Shown here: one piece after another, positions 49,791-62,130 of the stretch
How positions within the stretch are numbered: position 1 is the first letter of the stretch
Layout of the letters: the number at the start of each line of letters is the position of its first letter
Position numbers and translations under genes: made by a program
The notes under the pieces: generated by a model
The model's database searches: none
Told to the model about the DNA's origin: nothing
Seen by the model: the letters and a program-made list of their open reading frames with translations, nothing else
DNA from: Glossina fuscipes
Lineage: Eukaryota; Arthropoda; Insecta; Diptera; Glossinidae
Reading direction: 5' to 3'
DNA: 64,000 nucleotides
Assembly (NCBI RefSeq): GCF_014805625.2
Contig: NW_023998556.1
Coordinates: forward strand, 1,263,757-1,327,756

Positions 49791-52383
49791 TTATACGGAT
49801 GATGGCAAATGGCAAATGGAAACGTAATTGAGTGCTATGGAGAGGAGGCTAATCTTCCAGATTTACAATATAGCTTATGTTTTGAATTTAACGCGATGAA
49901 CTTATTGAATTACGAGCTTCTCGAACACAAGAAACCATTGTTGAAGAACGCAAGGGATTGAGATTTTGCAACACCTATCAGGAAAAGTTATTAAACTTGT
50001 TAGTTGATTTATCAACTCAAGTGACATAAACTGAAGGTAAGTAAAGGCAAAGCCATAATCTGCTTTCACACAGTAACAATGAATCTAGCCGGTTTCAAAG
50101 CAAATTCTTTAATGCGAAAAACAGGAATTGTTTCTGCATTCAATTCCGAATTTAAGGAGAGCAACTAATTCCCTTGAGCGCATACAATAGACCGTGAGTG
50201 GTCGGGGTATGGTTAACGTATAAGCAGAGAGAAAAAAGCTTAGCTGCCATGAAGTGCAGTTGACTTAGTAGAAGAATTCTTAAAATTGAAGAAGCAGAAC
50301 AATGCTCTAAGCGGTTATCGCGAATTTAAAAATAAATAATCTGTGCCTCTCATCCGAAGGTCGGAAAATACAACATCTAAATTGTAAAGAGTTGGCCGAG
50401 ATTGAGAAACGGCATTGCTCGATGAAGTGCGTATTGATAGGGGTGAATCAACAATTTAATTTCAATATTTAGCGCAATTTAATAGCATTGTTGTACAGCT
50501 TGAAACATTTTTTTATCATTCTCAGCGTAGAGATGCTTGTACACGAAAATTAAACTCAAAAATAAATTTGATGAGTTTATTTTATCACGCACACGCACGC
50601 TTCCTTTTATGATTTCATTTAAGCTGGCTTTCATTCGATAACCGAAGTTTTCAAATCATTGCAGGCTTGGGAAATCCTCATGTGTGTGTGCGACAGTAGT
50701 AAAAAGTGTCAATATAACTCATGAATAATTATGAAGAGCCACATTCAAATAAGTATGCGAGTACAATGGTGTAGAGAGGGAGAGAGAGAGAGAGAGACAG
50801 AGAAATAAAGAGATAACTGTGCGTATGAAATGCATGTGATATTGTTGTACATTGTTGTCACGTAATGTCAACAAAGGAACTTGTCCAACATAGGGGGAAA
50901 CACAAACAGCAACAGTAATACAAACTCAGCGATGTTGCCACCCTGCATATGCATATACGTACGTAGTAAATGTACTGAACCATCTGTCAGAGAACAACGA
51001 TGCGTTATAACTATATGTCTATATGCAGGCATCTCATTGAGTAAATTACGTCCACATTGTCAATTGTTTGTAATTCTTTCGTTTTAATTTCTTCAGCAAA
51101 GTTAACACGTACGCCATATGGCTTGTGTACTAAACCAAAAAGGACTCCTGAAGTCGTAACAACAACTCCTAATGATTTATAAAAACTTCGGTTTTGAAAA
51201 AGAAAAGTAAACAAATATTAATTATATGTCTTCCTTTTCTCCGTTATAGTCTGGACATTCGCTATATTACACAAGACCGGTGCTGTGCAAGCGATGAACG
51301 AATGTTTGTAACTAACAAAAGGAGCCGAAATAAACATGGACTACTAAATCTGAAGATCTGTAATAATCAAAAATTTCCATAAGTAGGCGTTGAAGTCAGT
51401 ACTTAGAATAAGCTGGAGGTAACAACAATTAGGAATGGTATGTACCTTTCAGACGAGGTACGTTCATAAGCGGGCTCAATAGGGCCATCATCACATGAAA
51501 TGAATATTATTCGATTAAAGAATAAATCTTTAATTTCAACTTACAATAATATGAGCAGAGGCAAAATGTTGATATAGATGGAGAAGAAAGAATGAAAAGT
51601 AAGGAAAGATACCAGTTGCCTAATCGCTCGCACAAAGAATGCCATATATTCGCAGCAGTGATTCGCGATTTATGTCGCTGCTGCGATCCGTTTTACGTTA
51701 CGCGACGCTAGAAACTAATGTGATTAATAAGCACAAATGGGGAACTAAAGCCACTATTATGTTTACAAAAGAAAGAAAACAGATGTTTTACAGCTTAAAC
51801 GTCTTTTAATACAGGATATTTTAAGTTTGTGCGAATGCATACAAAATCCACGAGGACGTGAAACAAACACAGTCTTTCCGAATGTCTGTCTAATGTCGGT
51901 CCATGAACTTTGAATTCAGCCTACAAGTGCCAAGTTTTCAGACATTTTAATGAATTTTTGGGTATAGGACGTACACTATTGAAAATGATTCGTACGGGGC
52001 TACCCCTGCAACCAGAAGAAGAAATATTTTCAAATTTTCGCGATAAATAATCGCTGAGTAATACACATTCGGTATCCTAAATTCATGTGAAACATTTGTG
52101 CTGAAGGGGAAAGTCTCCTTCTTACGGGAAATGAATCTGTATATGATAAAAAGGGCTATTTTTCAACGATTTTCACCGAGAACTCATCCATAATAATAGC
52201 CTTAAAACAGGCCAAGTAAATTAAGTTTTGTAAATTCAAACACCATCAGTTGCGGTTTTGTGCATGCTCTAATTTGCTGGCTGTCACGAAAAGTAAGCCA
52301 TTGCATCATCGAAAGATGAGCGGTATATTCATTTCGTCAATACAATGACCACAAGGAAGCTTCAGAGACCCCACAAAGTATAT
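49791..52383. other. No gene supported
   Basis: The stretch 49800-50460 may contain very decayed LINE sequence (minus reading TLYNLDVVFSDLRM near 50350, like the end of an endonuclease) but cannot be assigned. A (GA)n microsatellite lies at 50773-50803. The ORF at 51011-51214 (minus) has no recognised domain. Confidence 0.4.
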
Positions 52384-52910
52384 ATATTCTTGATTAGCGT
52401 AAAATTGTGAATCGATTTAAGCATGTCCTTTTGTTCGTCTGCCCATCTGTGTAATGTCTGTTAAAACAATCTCCTGGCGCAAAAACGAAGCTATCTATTT
52501 CACATTTGACAGAAAAATTCTTACCCGAGGTTATTATTAAACATTGGCCAAACCAATGGAAAGGCACGTCCGCAGTACGATACAAAATAAGAACACCTCT
52601 GCTTTTTAAAGGAAATAAAAAATTGCTTTTTTGCTCATTACTCATAAACTATAGTAGATAAGTGTACAAAAAACTGAACGCTTACTCTAAAGGCGACGCT
52701 ATAGTATATGATAAAAATGGGAAAAATTGACCACGCCTACCCAATGTTACAGTGTATCAAAATCTAATTTTTCTTCAATACCCTTATAACGTGCAAAAGT
52801 AAATTTCAAAACCTTCTGAGGCAGGTTCAAATCTCGGATGCATTTGAAAATGTCCGTTTGCTTGTCTGTCCACTTAACCGCCTGCCCAACTGTGTAGTGT
52901 GTGTGGTAAG
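52384..52910 (-). repeat. Dispersed repeat fragments with 'GTCTGTCC' block
   Basis: The phrases ATATATATTCTTGATTAGCG, ATCGATTTAAGCATGTCC and TTCGTCTGCCCATCTGTG (52378-52460), and again AAAATGTCCGTTTGCTTGTC and TGTCCACTTAACCGCCTGCC (about 52845-52885), are the layout of a dispersed repeat common in fly genomes (TATATTCTTGATCAG...GTCCGTCTGTCTGTC). There are two fragments of the same type within 500 bp. They are non-coding; orientation is inferred. Confidence 0.5.
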
Positions 52911-52987
52911 CAATCTTGCAAGTGACCTAAACTTTTTTTTTTTTTTTACCAAGTATAGCTAACTTTACTCTGTTTGAGTAAAAATCA

Positions 52988-53086
52988 TAATAATAATAAT
53001 ATTTACAATGATCATTATTATTATTATTATTATTATTATAATAATAATATTTACAATGATTATTATTATTATTATTATTATTTTAA
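52988..53086 (-). repeat. Compound (TAA)n / (TTA)n tail with duplicated hairpin unit
   Basis: Read on the minus strand, the LINE tail (TAA)n is followed by CATTGTAAATATTATTAT and then by a second (TAA)n block and the same CATTGTAAATATTATTATTA phrase. The unit is about 49 bp, present twice. TAA runs facing TTA runs allow a simple hairpin in each unit. It adjoins the 3' UTR of the I-clade LINE directly. Confidence 0.8.
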
Positions 53087-55085
53087 TTTTAGACTAATGA
53101 ATTGAATTCTTAGACTAAAAAAAGAGACATTGAGCACTAGCAACACAGGCTATCGGCTCTAATTTAAATAAATGGATATAAGATAATAAGCTTAGTAGTA
53201 TTAATAAAGTAAAATATTGAATTGATATTCTGTTCTGAAGTTGATTGTAGAATGTTCAAAGGGTTAATCGTTCCAAATGCAATACTTCTAGCCAAGGAAA
53301 AGTTGAGGCAGTCGCAGAGAATGTGCTTTATAGTAAGAGTTTGTCCACAACAGCAGATTGGGGGAGAAGACTTCTTCAGGATCCATTGGTGAGTTGCAAT
53401 TGTATGACCAAGGCGAATTCTCGAAAATGTTTGGATCTTGGTTTTCTCAACATTTGTTGGATATAGAGGTGGAGTTAATTGAGGGTTAATGCAAGAGTAG
53501 TGTTGATGATGGTATTGTAAATTTCCTTCTGCAATTTTCTCTTTAACTTTTCTTCCAATGTATCTTTGAAGATCCAACTTTTCCATGACATCATCCATAA
53601 GTAGAGGAGCAGAAGCAGCATACTTTGCCGCTCGATCAGCCTGCTCATTTCCCAGTAAACCGATGTGACTTGGTACCCATAACATTTTAATTCTTCCGTC
53701 GGGTGTAGTAATTATATTCCTTAATTTGTTGATGGTGCTCCATCTCGAAGTCGAAGGGTTCCGGGTAGCTAGTAATACAGACAAACTGTCAGTAACAATG
53801 ACGGTTTTGAGTTTGTTTTTATGGGCAAGGTTGGCAGCGTAAAGGATAGCTCTGGCTTCGGTTATGAAAGTTGAAGTGCTTTCGTGAAATATGTGGTTGA
53901 GAAGAACCCGTCCTGTAGCATCTACCACCGCACAAGCAGGAGGCAGACCAGGAGATTTTGAGTCGTCTGTGTACAAAAGATTCCAACGGGTACTGTCCAA
54001 TACTTGGGTTTTTTCAGCTATTAGATTCCTGAAGACGTAATTTGGAGTATCTTCTTTCTTGTGCATAGACAGTGAGATATCAAAAGAGCAGTCTTTCAAA
54101 ATCCAGGGAGGTTTAACACCAAAAGAGCGGGAAATTTTTAAGGGAATGTTCAATTCTTTTCCGATGCACAAACAATGGTCAATTGCAGATGGTGACTTTG
54201 GAATTTTCTTCGCAATAATAATCTTTCTTACGTCATCACCGAGAATGGATTTGTTTGAATTAAGAAGCTTGGGGACTATTTTAGCTTTTAACTCATACAG
54301 TCTATTTTCTAAGGTTGGGAGACCAGTTTCAATTATAATATTATTTATGGGCGTCGTCCGAAAAGCATAACAACTTGCTCTAACGGCTTGGTGATAGACC
54401 GGTTTAAGGATGTTGATATTAGATTTGCAGCTATTGCCATAAATTATCAAAGCATAGTCAATCTTGCTTAACACAAGCATTTTGGTAAGATAAGCGATAG
54501 TGTTAATATGCGCATGGCTTTTCCAAGCAACATACTATATGAAATTTACCTTTGTTAAAATAAAATTTTTTAACCGAAGACATTGTATTTTCTAACAATA
54601 TTTTTTGGAAAACGTGAGTCGGAGAATGTGGAGTGTCTGCACGTTTAGTACTGGTAAGACATTAATATGCATTAGTAGATTTCCTGCATCACATATCTGC
54701 ATTCGACAAATGTGAATTTTTTTTTTTTGATTTTTGTATAGAAATTTCAGCGCTTGGCGTGTTTGCCCATGAGGAGATCTCTCGTTTAATAGATTCGAGG
54801 ATGTTGATTGCCTTCGCGCTCTCTTTTTCTTTTGTAATAATGTATACATCGTCCACGTAGAGACAATGTGTGTTTTTCGGTACACGGAAGACATAATAGC
54901 AGCATCTTGGTTGCAGTGCCCGTTAAATGGCTTCGAATTCAGAAGTGACTCGGCCTGTTTGGAGTAATTGATCCAATCCGCTTTATCTAGGAGGAATTTG
55001 GCAACTACCGGGAAATAAATCCACCTATTGAAAAAATCAAAACAATAGCTCCCATCTCTAGTCAACAAATTACTAGATGTAAAGA
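53087..55085 (-). mobile_element. I-clade LINE, 3' part (linker, RT remnant, RNase H, 3' UTR)
   Basis: On the minus strand from the right: RWIYFPVV and KFLLDKADWINYSKQAESLL (about 54905-55030), which is the linker after the endonuclease; then a deletion removing the RT fingers; then VPKNTHCLYVDDVYIITKEK (YVDD, the RT catalytic motif, at 54848-54859), INILESIKREISSWAN and, in a shifted frame, HICRMQICDAGNLLMHINVL and LNVQTLHILRLTFSKKY (to about 54592). A short unaligned stretch precedes WKSHAHINTIAYLTK and the intact ORF. The 3' UTR is only about 75 bp (AGAGCCGATAGCCTGTGTTG ... TAGTCTAAAATTAAAA) and ends in (TAA)n, the 3' tail type established for the Drosophila I factor. The combination of RNase H domain and TAA tail supports I clade. 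Confidence 0.88.
53164..54480 (-). CDS. I-clade LINE ORF2 C-terminal part: RT thumb, RNase H, zinc-knuckle-like motif
   Basis: An uninterrupted 438-codon frame. Residues 1-75 (SKIDYALIIYGNSC, HQAVRASCYAFRTTPI) are the end of the reverse transcriptase thumb region. RNase H spans about 163-295 with all expected catalytic positions: D172 (LLYTDDSK), E208 (FITEARAIL), D231 (VIVTDSLSVL) and H272/D282 (WVPSHIGLLGNEQADRAAK). Near the C-terminus SPPICCCGQTLTIKHILCDC (about 372-391) is the Cys/His motif usual downstream of RNase H in I, R1 and Jockey-like LINEs. The ATG is not a true start: similar sequence continues in frame upstream (AHINTIAYLTK). The frame is far better preserved than the region to its right, but without an RT it cannot retrotranspose. 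Confidence 0.9.
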   Translation of the reverse strand: MLVLSKIDYALIIYGNSCKSNINILKPVYHQAVRASCYAFRTTPINNIIIETGLPTLENRLYELKAKIVPKLLNSNKSILGDDVRKIIIAKKIPKSPSAIDHCLCIGKELNIPLKISRSFGVKPPWILKDCSFDISLSMHKKEDTPNYVFRNLIAEKTQVLDSTRWNLLYTDDSKSPGLPPACAVVDATGRVLLNHIFHESTSTFITEARAILYAANLAHKNKLKTVIVTDSLSVLLATRNPSTSRWSTINKLRNIITTPDGRIKMLWVPSHIGLLGNEQADRAAKYAASAPLLMDDVMEKLDLQRYIGRKVKEKIAEGNLQYHHQHYSCINPQLTPPLYPTNVEKTKIQTFSRIRLGHTIATHQWILKKSSPPICCCGQTLTIKHILCDCLNFSLARSIAFGTINPLNILQSTSEQNINSIFYFINTTKLIILYPFI

Positions 55086-55199
55086 ATCAAATCTTTCATC
55101 CCTTAATTAACATTTAATTTCAAATTATTCACGTGCGCCCACGCGTTGCACTTCAAATGTACGCAACCACCTAAGTACAGATTGTTCTGCTGGTAAGAT
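55086..55199. other. Junction segment between oppositely oriented LINE halves
   Basis: About 115 bp with no assigned content. It may hold more of the ORF1 end in plus orientation, or filler created at the inversion junction. Confidence 0.4.
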
Positions 55200-55950
55200 T
55201 AAATTATTCACGCAAAATTCCTACAGCAGCCTTTTCGACGGAGACGCTGACATGTCAATTTAACCCACCTACCTCCGTTTAATGTCACTACAATTAAATA
55301 AAGTTTTTAGAATTCTACAATGGAACATTAAGGGACTTATTAATAACTTTGATGAACTCCGTGTACTCATAAGTGATTTTAATCCAACCTATACATACCT
55401 TCAAGAGATCCATTGTAGAAGTACTTTTAATCCTATTTACCCCAATCATTACGTACTGTGTAATTCGTTAATGCTGATCAAAATTCCTTTTCTAAACAAG
55501 AGGTTGGTGTTTTTATATAATCAAATATACCTCACAAACGCGTACAAGCCGTAGCCAATACAAATAATCTTAGACATAAAATTTACAGTGCTTTCACTCT
55601 ATATCTCACCTTCGCAATCATTTTCTCAATAAAAAATTTATGATTTATTCTCCATACTTTCCTCCCCACTAATTATACGCGGCTAGAATACCATCTACGG
55701 CTCAACAGTGAACAACAGTCGTGGTGCTGTTTTAGAAAAGGCCTTCATTCAAAGTAATCTCTGCATTTTAAATGGTCGAAAGCTAAGTAACTTGCTGTTT
55801 TCATTTTTAGAATATCATGCATTTGTATAAAACGTGAGCATTGTTCATCTAATGCCGAGTGTTGATCATTGCAATTTATGCAGAAACTACGGTTACAGCT
55901 TTCGGCGTGTGGAGGAAGACCATGGTTAGCACAAGATGGAAAACTGATGC
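55200..55950 (+). mobile_element. I-clade LINE, 5' part in opposite orientation (ORF1 end + endonuclease)
   Basis: On the plus strand a frame ending AAFSTETLTCQFNPPTSV (stop at about 55281) overlaps the ATG of the next frame in TAATG, the ORF1/ORF2 arrangement of many non-LTR elements. ORF2 begins MSLQLNKVFRILQWNIKGLI (55282), the AP-endonuclease start (..ILQWN..G), followed by YLQEIH (normally LQET) and a broken frame reading TVLSLYISPSQSFSQ, PLIIRG.NTIYGSTVNNSRG (normally GDFN...WGS....RG) and LEKAFIQSNLCILNG (to about 55790). Similarity fades by about 55950. Stops and shifts are present. It supplies the segment missing upstream of the minus-strand half. Confidence 0.8.
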
Positions 55951-58900
55951 ACTAAATTTAATTTATATATCGATTCTAAAATCTCATAAACAAAATAAAC
56001 AAATTAAAATAAAACATATATAAAATAAAAGGATTCCTAGACATATTTCGTTTTCCAAATAAAATTCAACATTTTCGTCTATATTATGCATTCACGCACT
56101 TACACTACGCAAATAGGTAAGTAAGAAGGTCAAGGTTTACTACCGTTTTCATAAAAAATGTTCATACATATAAATAACAAATAGGATAAAAAAAATTCGA
56201 TTATTTTTTTTGTTTTGGCATAAAAGCTCGCGCAGGATGGATATTTTCTATAAAGTAATGCTCAGGCATATCGCGCTTTTTTAACCATTACCACAGATGT
56301 GGTGTCTTGTATAAAGCAATATGTGTAAGCACAGTTTAAGATAATGAATTCAAATCCATCCGAAGCCAGTACTATTCCTTCACCTATTCTCGCTATTAAA
56401 AGCATATTCCTAGTTTCAATTCATAACCCATTTGAAAACAAATTTATTTCATGTTTAAAATAGAAGGTCGACTGAAATCTGAAATATTTTTACTAGCCGT
56501 TTCCGAAAAAAATATCGTTTTTGAGGTTTGACTGCGTTTTTACTAAATGTTTATTGAGTGAAGTAGCTTTGCGCCGTTTTTAACATACTTGCTTTTGTGG
56601 AGTGATCGTCGTGATTAACATAATTGTACAGGCGCGTTTATTGGACTGCATTGCATAGTTTAACATCTCTGTATTTACATACTAACATATGGTGTTACTA
56701 TTTGAATTTTTGAGACATATGTTATTGTTCTGTTCTTTCTCAATTGTAAACAAATTCAAGCTCGCTCACTTAATTACTCTCAGATGTTTCCAAATTCAGA
56801 GTCACCATTGTAATCAAACAAGATCAAATTCAAGCTCGCTTTTTCCATTCCTTTTCTATTCTTTTTCATCTGCGCAGAACAGTTAGAGCTGGTCTCAAAT
56901 ACCTAATTCAATAAAGAACACAAGATAATAGACAGTCTTGATTAATGTTGCTGTTATTGTTAATATTATGTGGCAATATTTGTATTTTATATATTCATAT
57001 GTTTTGCCCGCCATATATTACAGACAAACTTTGTTAGTCATATGTATCCTGATTCGGTATGTTTTTTATTAAAAATTTTAGTGCATCGACATTAACGTGA
57101 TTTTTTGATTTTCATTCTATATTTATTTAAAAATTGATTTTAATCATTTTTAGTCTCACATTTTTGTTCATTGCGCAATGCCACATTTCTTAAGAAAAAG
57201 GTGAAAATCCACTTATAATAATTGTGTAAATAATAATAGGATAGCAGCAGCAAGCAAAAAAGCACCTTTTATAGGCGCTTCCGGGAATCGCGTTGAATAT
57301 CTTTAGTGTCTCGTCTTTTAACCATACGTTGGTGATCAAAACTTATATCGCCTTATAACGTTATGTTGCGTTTCCTTAAAATGTGGGTTTGGAAGTAGGT
57401 CTTGCGACCGTACCTAAAAATTGTTTTACTATTTTTGAACAAAAATTAATTGATCGGGACAATGGTAGCTGGGCAGGCTTTTACAAGCAAAACCTCAATG
57501 AAAAGTTGTTTTTCCGTTTTGCAAATAGTTTTAATAGAAAACGATAGGAAATATAATCATTAGTAATAAATGAATGTCAACCGAAAAGCGTAAACAATAA
57601 TAGTTTATGAAATTTTACGAGAAGAAGAAACATAACAAAAATCCTTAGGGTGGTTTTAACTAAACAGTAAATACGCTTTAATAAACTTCTTATTATTATC
57701 AAACTTTTATTCTCTACCTTTCAGTTGTCAGTTACTAGTAATATTGAACGGAATAGAATACATTTTCTACATATTTGTCGTTGTCCCTTACTACTAGAAT
57801 TTTCTATGGTTTGGTTAGCTTTCCTTGAAGCATAGATTTGACGTATAAATATTTATGGATAGTAGCTTAAAGTGAAAACTTCGCTTCGTGAAAACCATAT
57901 ATTTCTCATAATGACACTTTGACTTCACAATCATACAGTGTGCAATATTTAGTTTGAGTGAAAACAGGAGCAATTAAACAAAATTATCATAATATGGCAC
58001 TAAAATGTAAACATTGGAATGGCAGCATGAAAGTAACTTTCTTAAAAAACTTTTTACCAAGCAGTACATACACTTTCGCACATATTTTTGGCTAAATTTG
58101 TTTCAACCGATGAGTTCCTGCAAGCATACGACGAACGAATAATAAATGCGTACATGCTCCGATTTTAAAATCAATTTATGCTTGCTCAAGGTCCACAGAT
58201 ACTATACATGAGATAATGAAGTAATTTTAGAAAAGAACATGAAAACTAAAATAAAACCAATAAAAATAACAAAACTTGCAAAATGGAAAGTTTTTTAAAA
58301 CGAAAACCATGTTTTTATGAACGAACAAACTAACAAATATTGAAGGTGACGACAGTCTTTAAAGATGCAAGAAAGGTAGGGGAAGGAAGGGGAATTTTTA
58401 AAATTTGGAAGGAAGAGTAAAATATAATAAAGCATAAGCGTTTTTCTTTTTGCAAATTAGATACATTGATCAACCACAGTACTGCTACCTGTAGGTGTGA
58501 TTTCGCATACGAAGTTGTTGTCGATGTTGTTGTTATTTTTGTTTGCATTCAATTCTCTCAAAAATTGTTTTCAAAGCGCCTTGCTTGATTTTGATTATTC
58601 AAAGTTTTTTCGAAACTTTTGCAGATATTGTGGAAACAAAATTGTTTAGATTTACGCCGAACTTAAGAAGTACAATAAGCGAATAGCGCCAAAATGCTAG
58701 ATGGTATATGCAATTTGAAAACAAAAAGATCATCAACCGTAAAAGTCGAGCGAAAGAGGCGTAATAATTAGGTGTAGCCTCAAAGCAAAAAATCCCGTCG
58801 TTTGACGACTAGAACACAATCAAGTCTAACCTTGACTATGCAAAGCCATGCCAATGTAAACACGAAGAAATAGCATAGAATGGGCCCCAATCGGGCTTCA

Positions 58901-61900
58901 CCTCAAGGGATATTTATTTATTGAAACCAGGCCTAATAATTCGTGAATCGCAAATCGTAAAGTCCTTGTTGGGAAATTGATTATTTATATACCTTTTCGC
59001 TCCGTACCAATAATTATTAAAATATATTAAAAAGTAAGAAAGTTATATTCGTTTGGAACCGATCCTCACATACCTGTCACCGTTAAAGTTTCTAGTGCCG
59101 AATGATTTTGTTTATATTTATAAAAAAGTCAATATGATAAAATTTATCTTCCTCTCTTTTAGGTCACTAAAGGGTATCGTTAAGAACAAATTAATCCACC
59201 ATAATTAGCTTACAATTCCATTGCAATAAAAAATTAATCTGCCAGGTCGTGGTGTCCATCATATTTATTTTAGAATTAATGCATTTTTAAGCAGTTGATA
59301 TACCTCCCTTTCAGGAATGTACAAAGTAGTTTTAAACATTCTGTTTTGTTTACCTTATGATTAATAAGCATAGAAAAATGGAAAAAAGAAAATTTAATCT
59401 CTTATAACTTTCTGTGGATCTATCTTCCATAGTGTGTCAGTTTAATTGTATATTGCTAGATTTTTTCAATTAAAATTTTGATCAAAAATATATATAGCTC
59501 CTAAATTTTAGGCCGCTGGATGGGTATTTTTGAAAGTTACAATCGAAGTGACAAAATAAACTAACTTTATTTTTAAGTGGCGAGCATAAATAATTCAAAA
59601 GTAGATTTCAAGACAATGTGCTTATGGGACATAAATATTCATGTTATTATATAGTTTGATTAACTAATGGATGGAAAGTACACTAATCTGGATATTTAAT
59701 GTGTGTTTCTTTATAAAAATACTTGCACTGGACTTAAAGACAAGCTCACAGCTCGTAGAAAATTTTCTACTTTACTAGAGTAGAAGAAGCCTACTTTACT
59801 AAATTAAAGAAATTGTCTTTTGCGGACCTTAGTCCGTAATTTATTTATCTTGAGAACAGCAAATTTGTACGATATAGACAAACTTCCTAGTTCCGCGTTT
59901 TGCAAAAGGTTTGTCTTGAAATTTACTAAATGAAAGAAGTCTTCGTTAAGTTTATTCCATTCACATGTTGGACATACAGATAATAGCTGTAAACTAAATA
60001 TAATCATCCGCTCGGTTCGCTGCCTAAAATTAACCGTACAAGTATCGATACCGGAGATGAACAATATGGATTTTCGCACATATAGGATGTTGCATTTTCT
60101 GAGTCTTTTACTCCGAACTTTAAAATGTTTCATGGCAGAAGGGAAAGGTGATATTAGTCTTTTTTTCTTTCTCTGACGAATATAATCGATTTTCGTGCTT
60201 TATTTACATGCAGGTAATTCCACAAAAATTATTTTCAAAGTCCTACTAATTTCATTGTATATAAGTAGTTGCAGTTGTTTTTGTTGAGAAAAGTTTATAA
60301 GTTTCGAATTTATTTTATGCACGAAAACGCACATCTATATGTATAGATATTTATATATATATATATATATGTGCATGTGTAAGGAAACAAAAATTGAAGT
60401 GGATGCGCTTAGGACGGTAATGCAAATTTTAAGTTTTCCCAGTGCACATACAAAAATAAAAATGTACGTATAAGCGAAGCGTTAAAATAATTCTTACAAC
60501 AAGGCTCTTTGCTGGTACTTACATATTTACAGAAATATTCTACTTTTAAATATCAAATACCAGAGGGTTGAGGAACATCAAGTGAATTTTCTATTGCCCT
60601 CCGAATTTATAACCCATAATATATGTTTATTTTAGTCAATCTCAAAAATTTATGCATAATATGCTTCGAAAATGCAATATTTTTACATCACCGTCTTAGG
60701 ATGAGTGCCAGAAGCGTTAGCCTTACATTAGTTATTTGTCTTCCGTAGTCGTCCTGAACAAATAAAATCGAATAGAGATCGAATAGAGATCCACAAAACA
60801 TACTTGAGCAGATCACTATCGCTGTCTTTTGTAATATATTCAACGCTATTTACTGAGTTACACTGAATGTGAGATGCAAGATAAAAAAAGGGAAAGCCTT
60901 TAACCCTGTAAAAATAATCAGCTGCTTGAGAACTGAAGGTTTTTTATTATTTATATTAAATAATTTTCTTACGTCGGATTTTATACAGCCCTGAGCACAC
61001 CTCAGCTCAAGGATATTCGAATGAAACGACGCCACGAAATAATGTATGTCTCATGAAAAGGTGTTTTTAAATGGATTCAGATCCCTAAATCTAGTTGGAA
61101 GAACAGTCTATAGTTTGACACGTAGCTAGTTTAATCAAATTAACTTAAGCAATATGATGAACTTGTTTGCAAACACTCTTGAAACATCTTAAAAACTAAT
61201 GTTATTTCGCTTCTGACGTAGTTTTGTTGATGTAAGACGATCTCAAGCGACGATCGCAGCGTAATATGAGTAAATGGCATCCAAGGTTCAACATGAGGAG
61301 AAAGCCACTTATTTATGGCTACAAGTTGGTGGGATTTGAATACTTTAGTACACTACGAGCTTTTCAAAGTAAGCGGGGGCAACTGTGGGGAACGCGACAG
61401 AGGCGCACCGACGCAATTGAGCTAGGCACTAAAAGAGAATCAACCGTGCTGTACCAAAAGTCATGATAAGATAACAATACTCGGCAATGTATTGCAAAAC
61501 CCGTTAGGAAAAGGTTGGAAGCACCACTATATCTACACTATTCATCAAACATGTCGCCTGCTCCGAACGGCCTTCTCCGCTGGCCATCACGAAAAATAGA
61601 TCAATTCGTAGCTAGTCTCAAGAAATGATTGCCAATTTCGACATGTAATTCATAAGATGCATGGAACATTGCGAAAAATAATAGCTCACAATACACATTA
61701 TTTTGAAAAAGCAAGCGACTCAAGTTAATTCAATCGGTTGAATCTAGCCAGAAAATAGACTTTATCATACCCAGGTCTAATGTAATAGGTGATATTGAAA
61801 ATTCTCCCCGGTCTTTTCTGCGGGATGATGTTGATGGCTATGTGTAGAGCAACACTCACTTGATTGTCTCAAACGAACATCTGCTTGAAAGGTGATATTT

Positions 61901-61954
61901 CAGCTTTTTCAGTTTTTTGGTCAACAATTTTCTAATTTGGTCGTGTAAAAAGTT
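55951..61954. other. No gene supported over 6 kb; (TA)n microsatellite
   Basis: Short ORFs lack domains; the longest is 59804-60133 (minus, 109 codons), basic and Leu/Lys-rich. A (TA)n run lies at 60351-60370 and a 12-bp tandem duplication (AATCGAATAGAG) near 60768. 61260-61470 is less AT-rich, with an ORF (SKWHPRFNMRRKPLIYGY) of no recognised family. Confidence 0.4.
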
Positions 61955-62130
61955 ATATTGATTTGAAAATGACTGGAATATCTGGAGAAATACGCTATAT
62001 GGCACTTTTTTGCTATGAAAAATATAAAAAGGTTAAAAAAAAAAATTTGTGAAGTGTATGGTGAGAATGTTTTGAATGAACGAAGGACCAAAAAGTGGTT
62101 TGCTCGATTCCTTTCCGGAAATTTCAAAAA
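61955..62130 (+). pseudogene. Mariner transposase N-terminal (HTH) relic
   Basis: The plus strand reads GEIRYMALFCYEKYKKV and, after a one-base shift in an A-run, KICEVYGENVLNERRTKKW and FARFLSGNF (62042-62125). Mariner transposases have (I/L)RH.LLYEF...., IC..YG...(V/L).ER....WF.RF.SG(N/D)F at this place, in the N-terminal paired-type helix-turn-helix. The rest (linker and DD34D catalytic domain) and TIRs were not found; the following sequence loses similarity at once. It is an old fragment. Confidence 0.7.

Noticed and set aside
49800..50460. 5' continuation of the LINE at 48328-49790
   Set aside because: TLYNLDVVFSDL is suggestive of an endonuclease end, but no second motif could be aligned.
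54059..54370. 103-codon plus ORF
   Set aside because: Antisense shadow of the LINE RNase H ORF on the minus strand.
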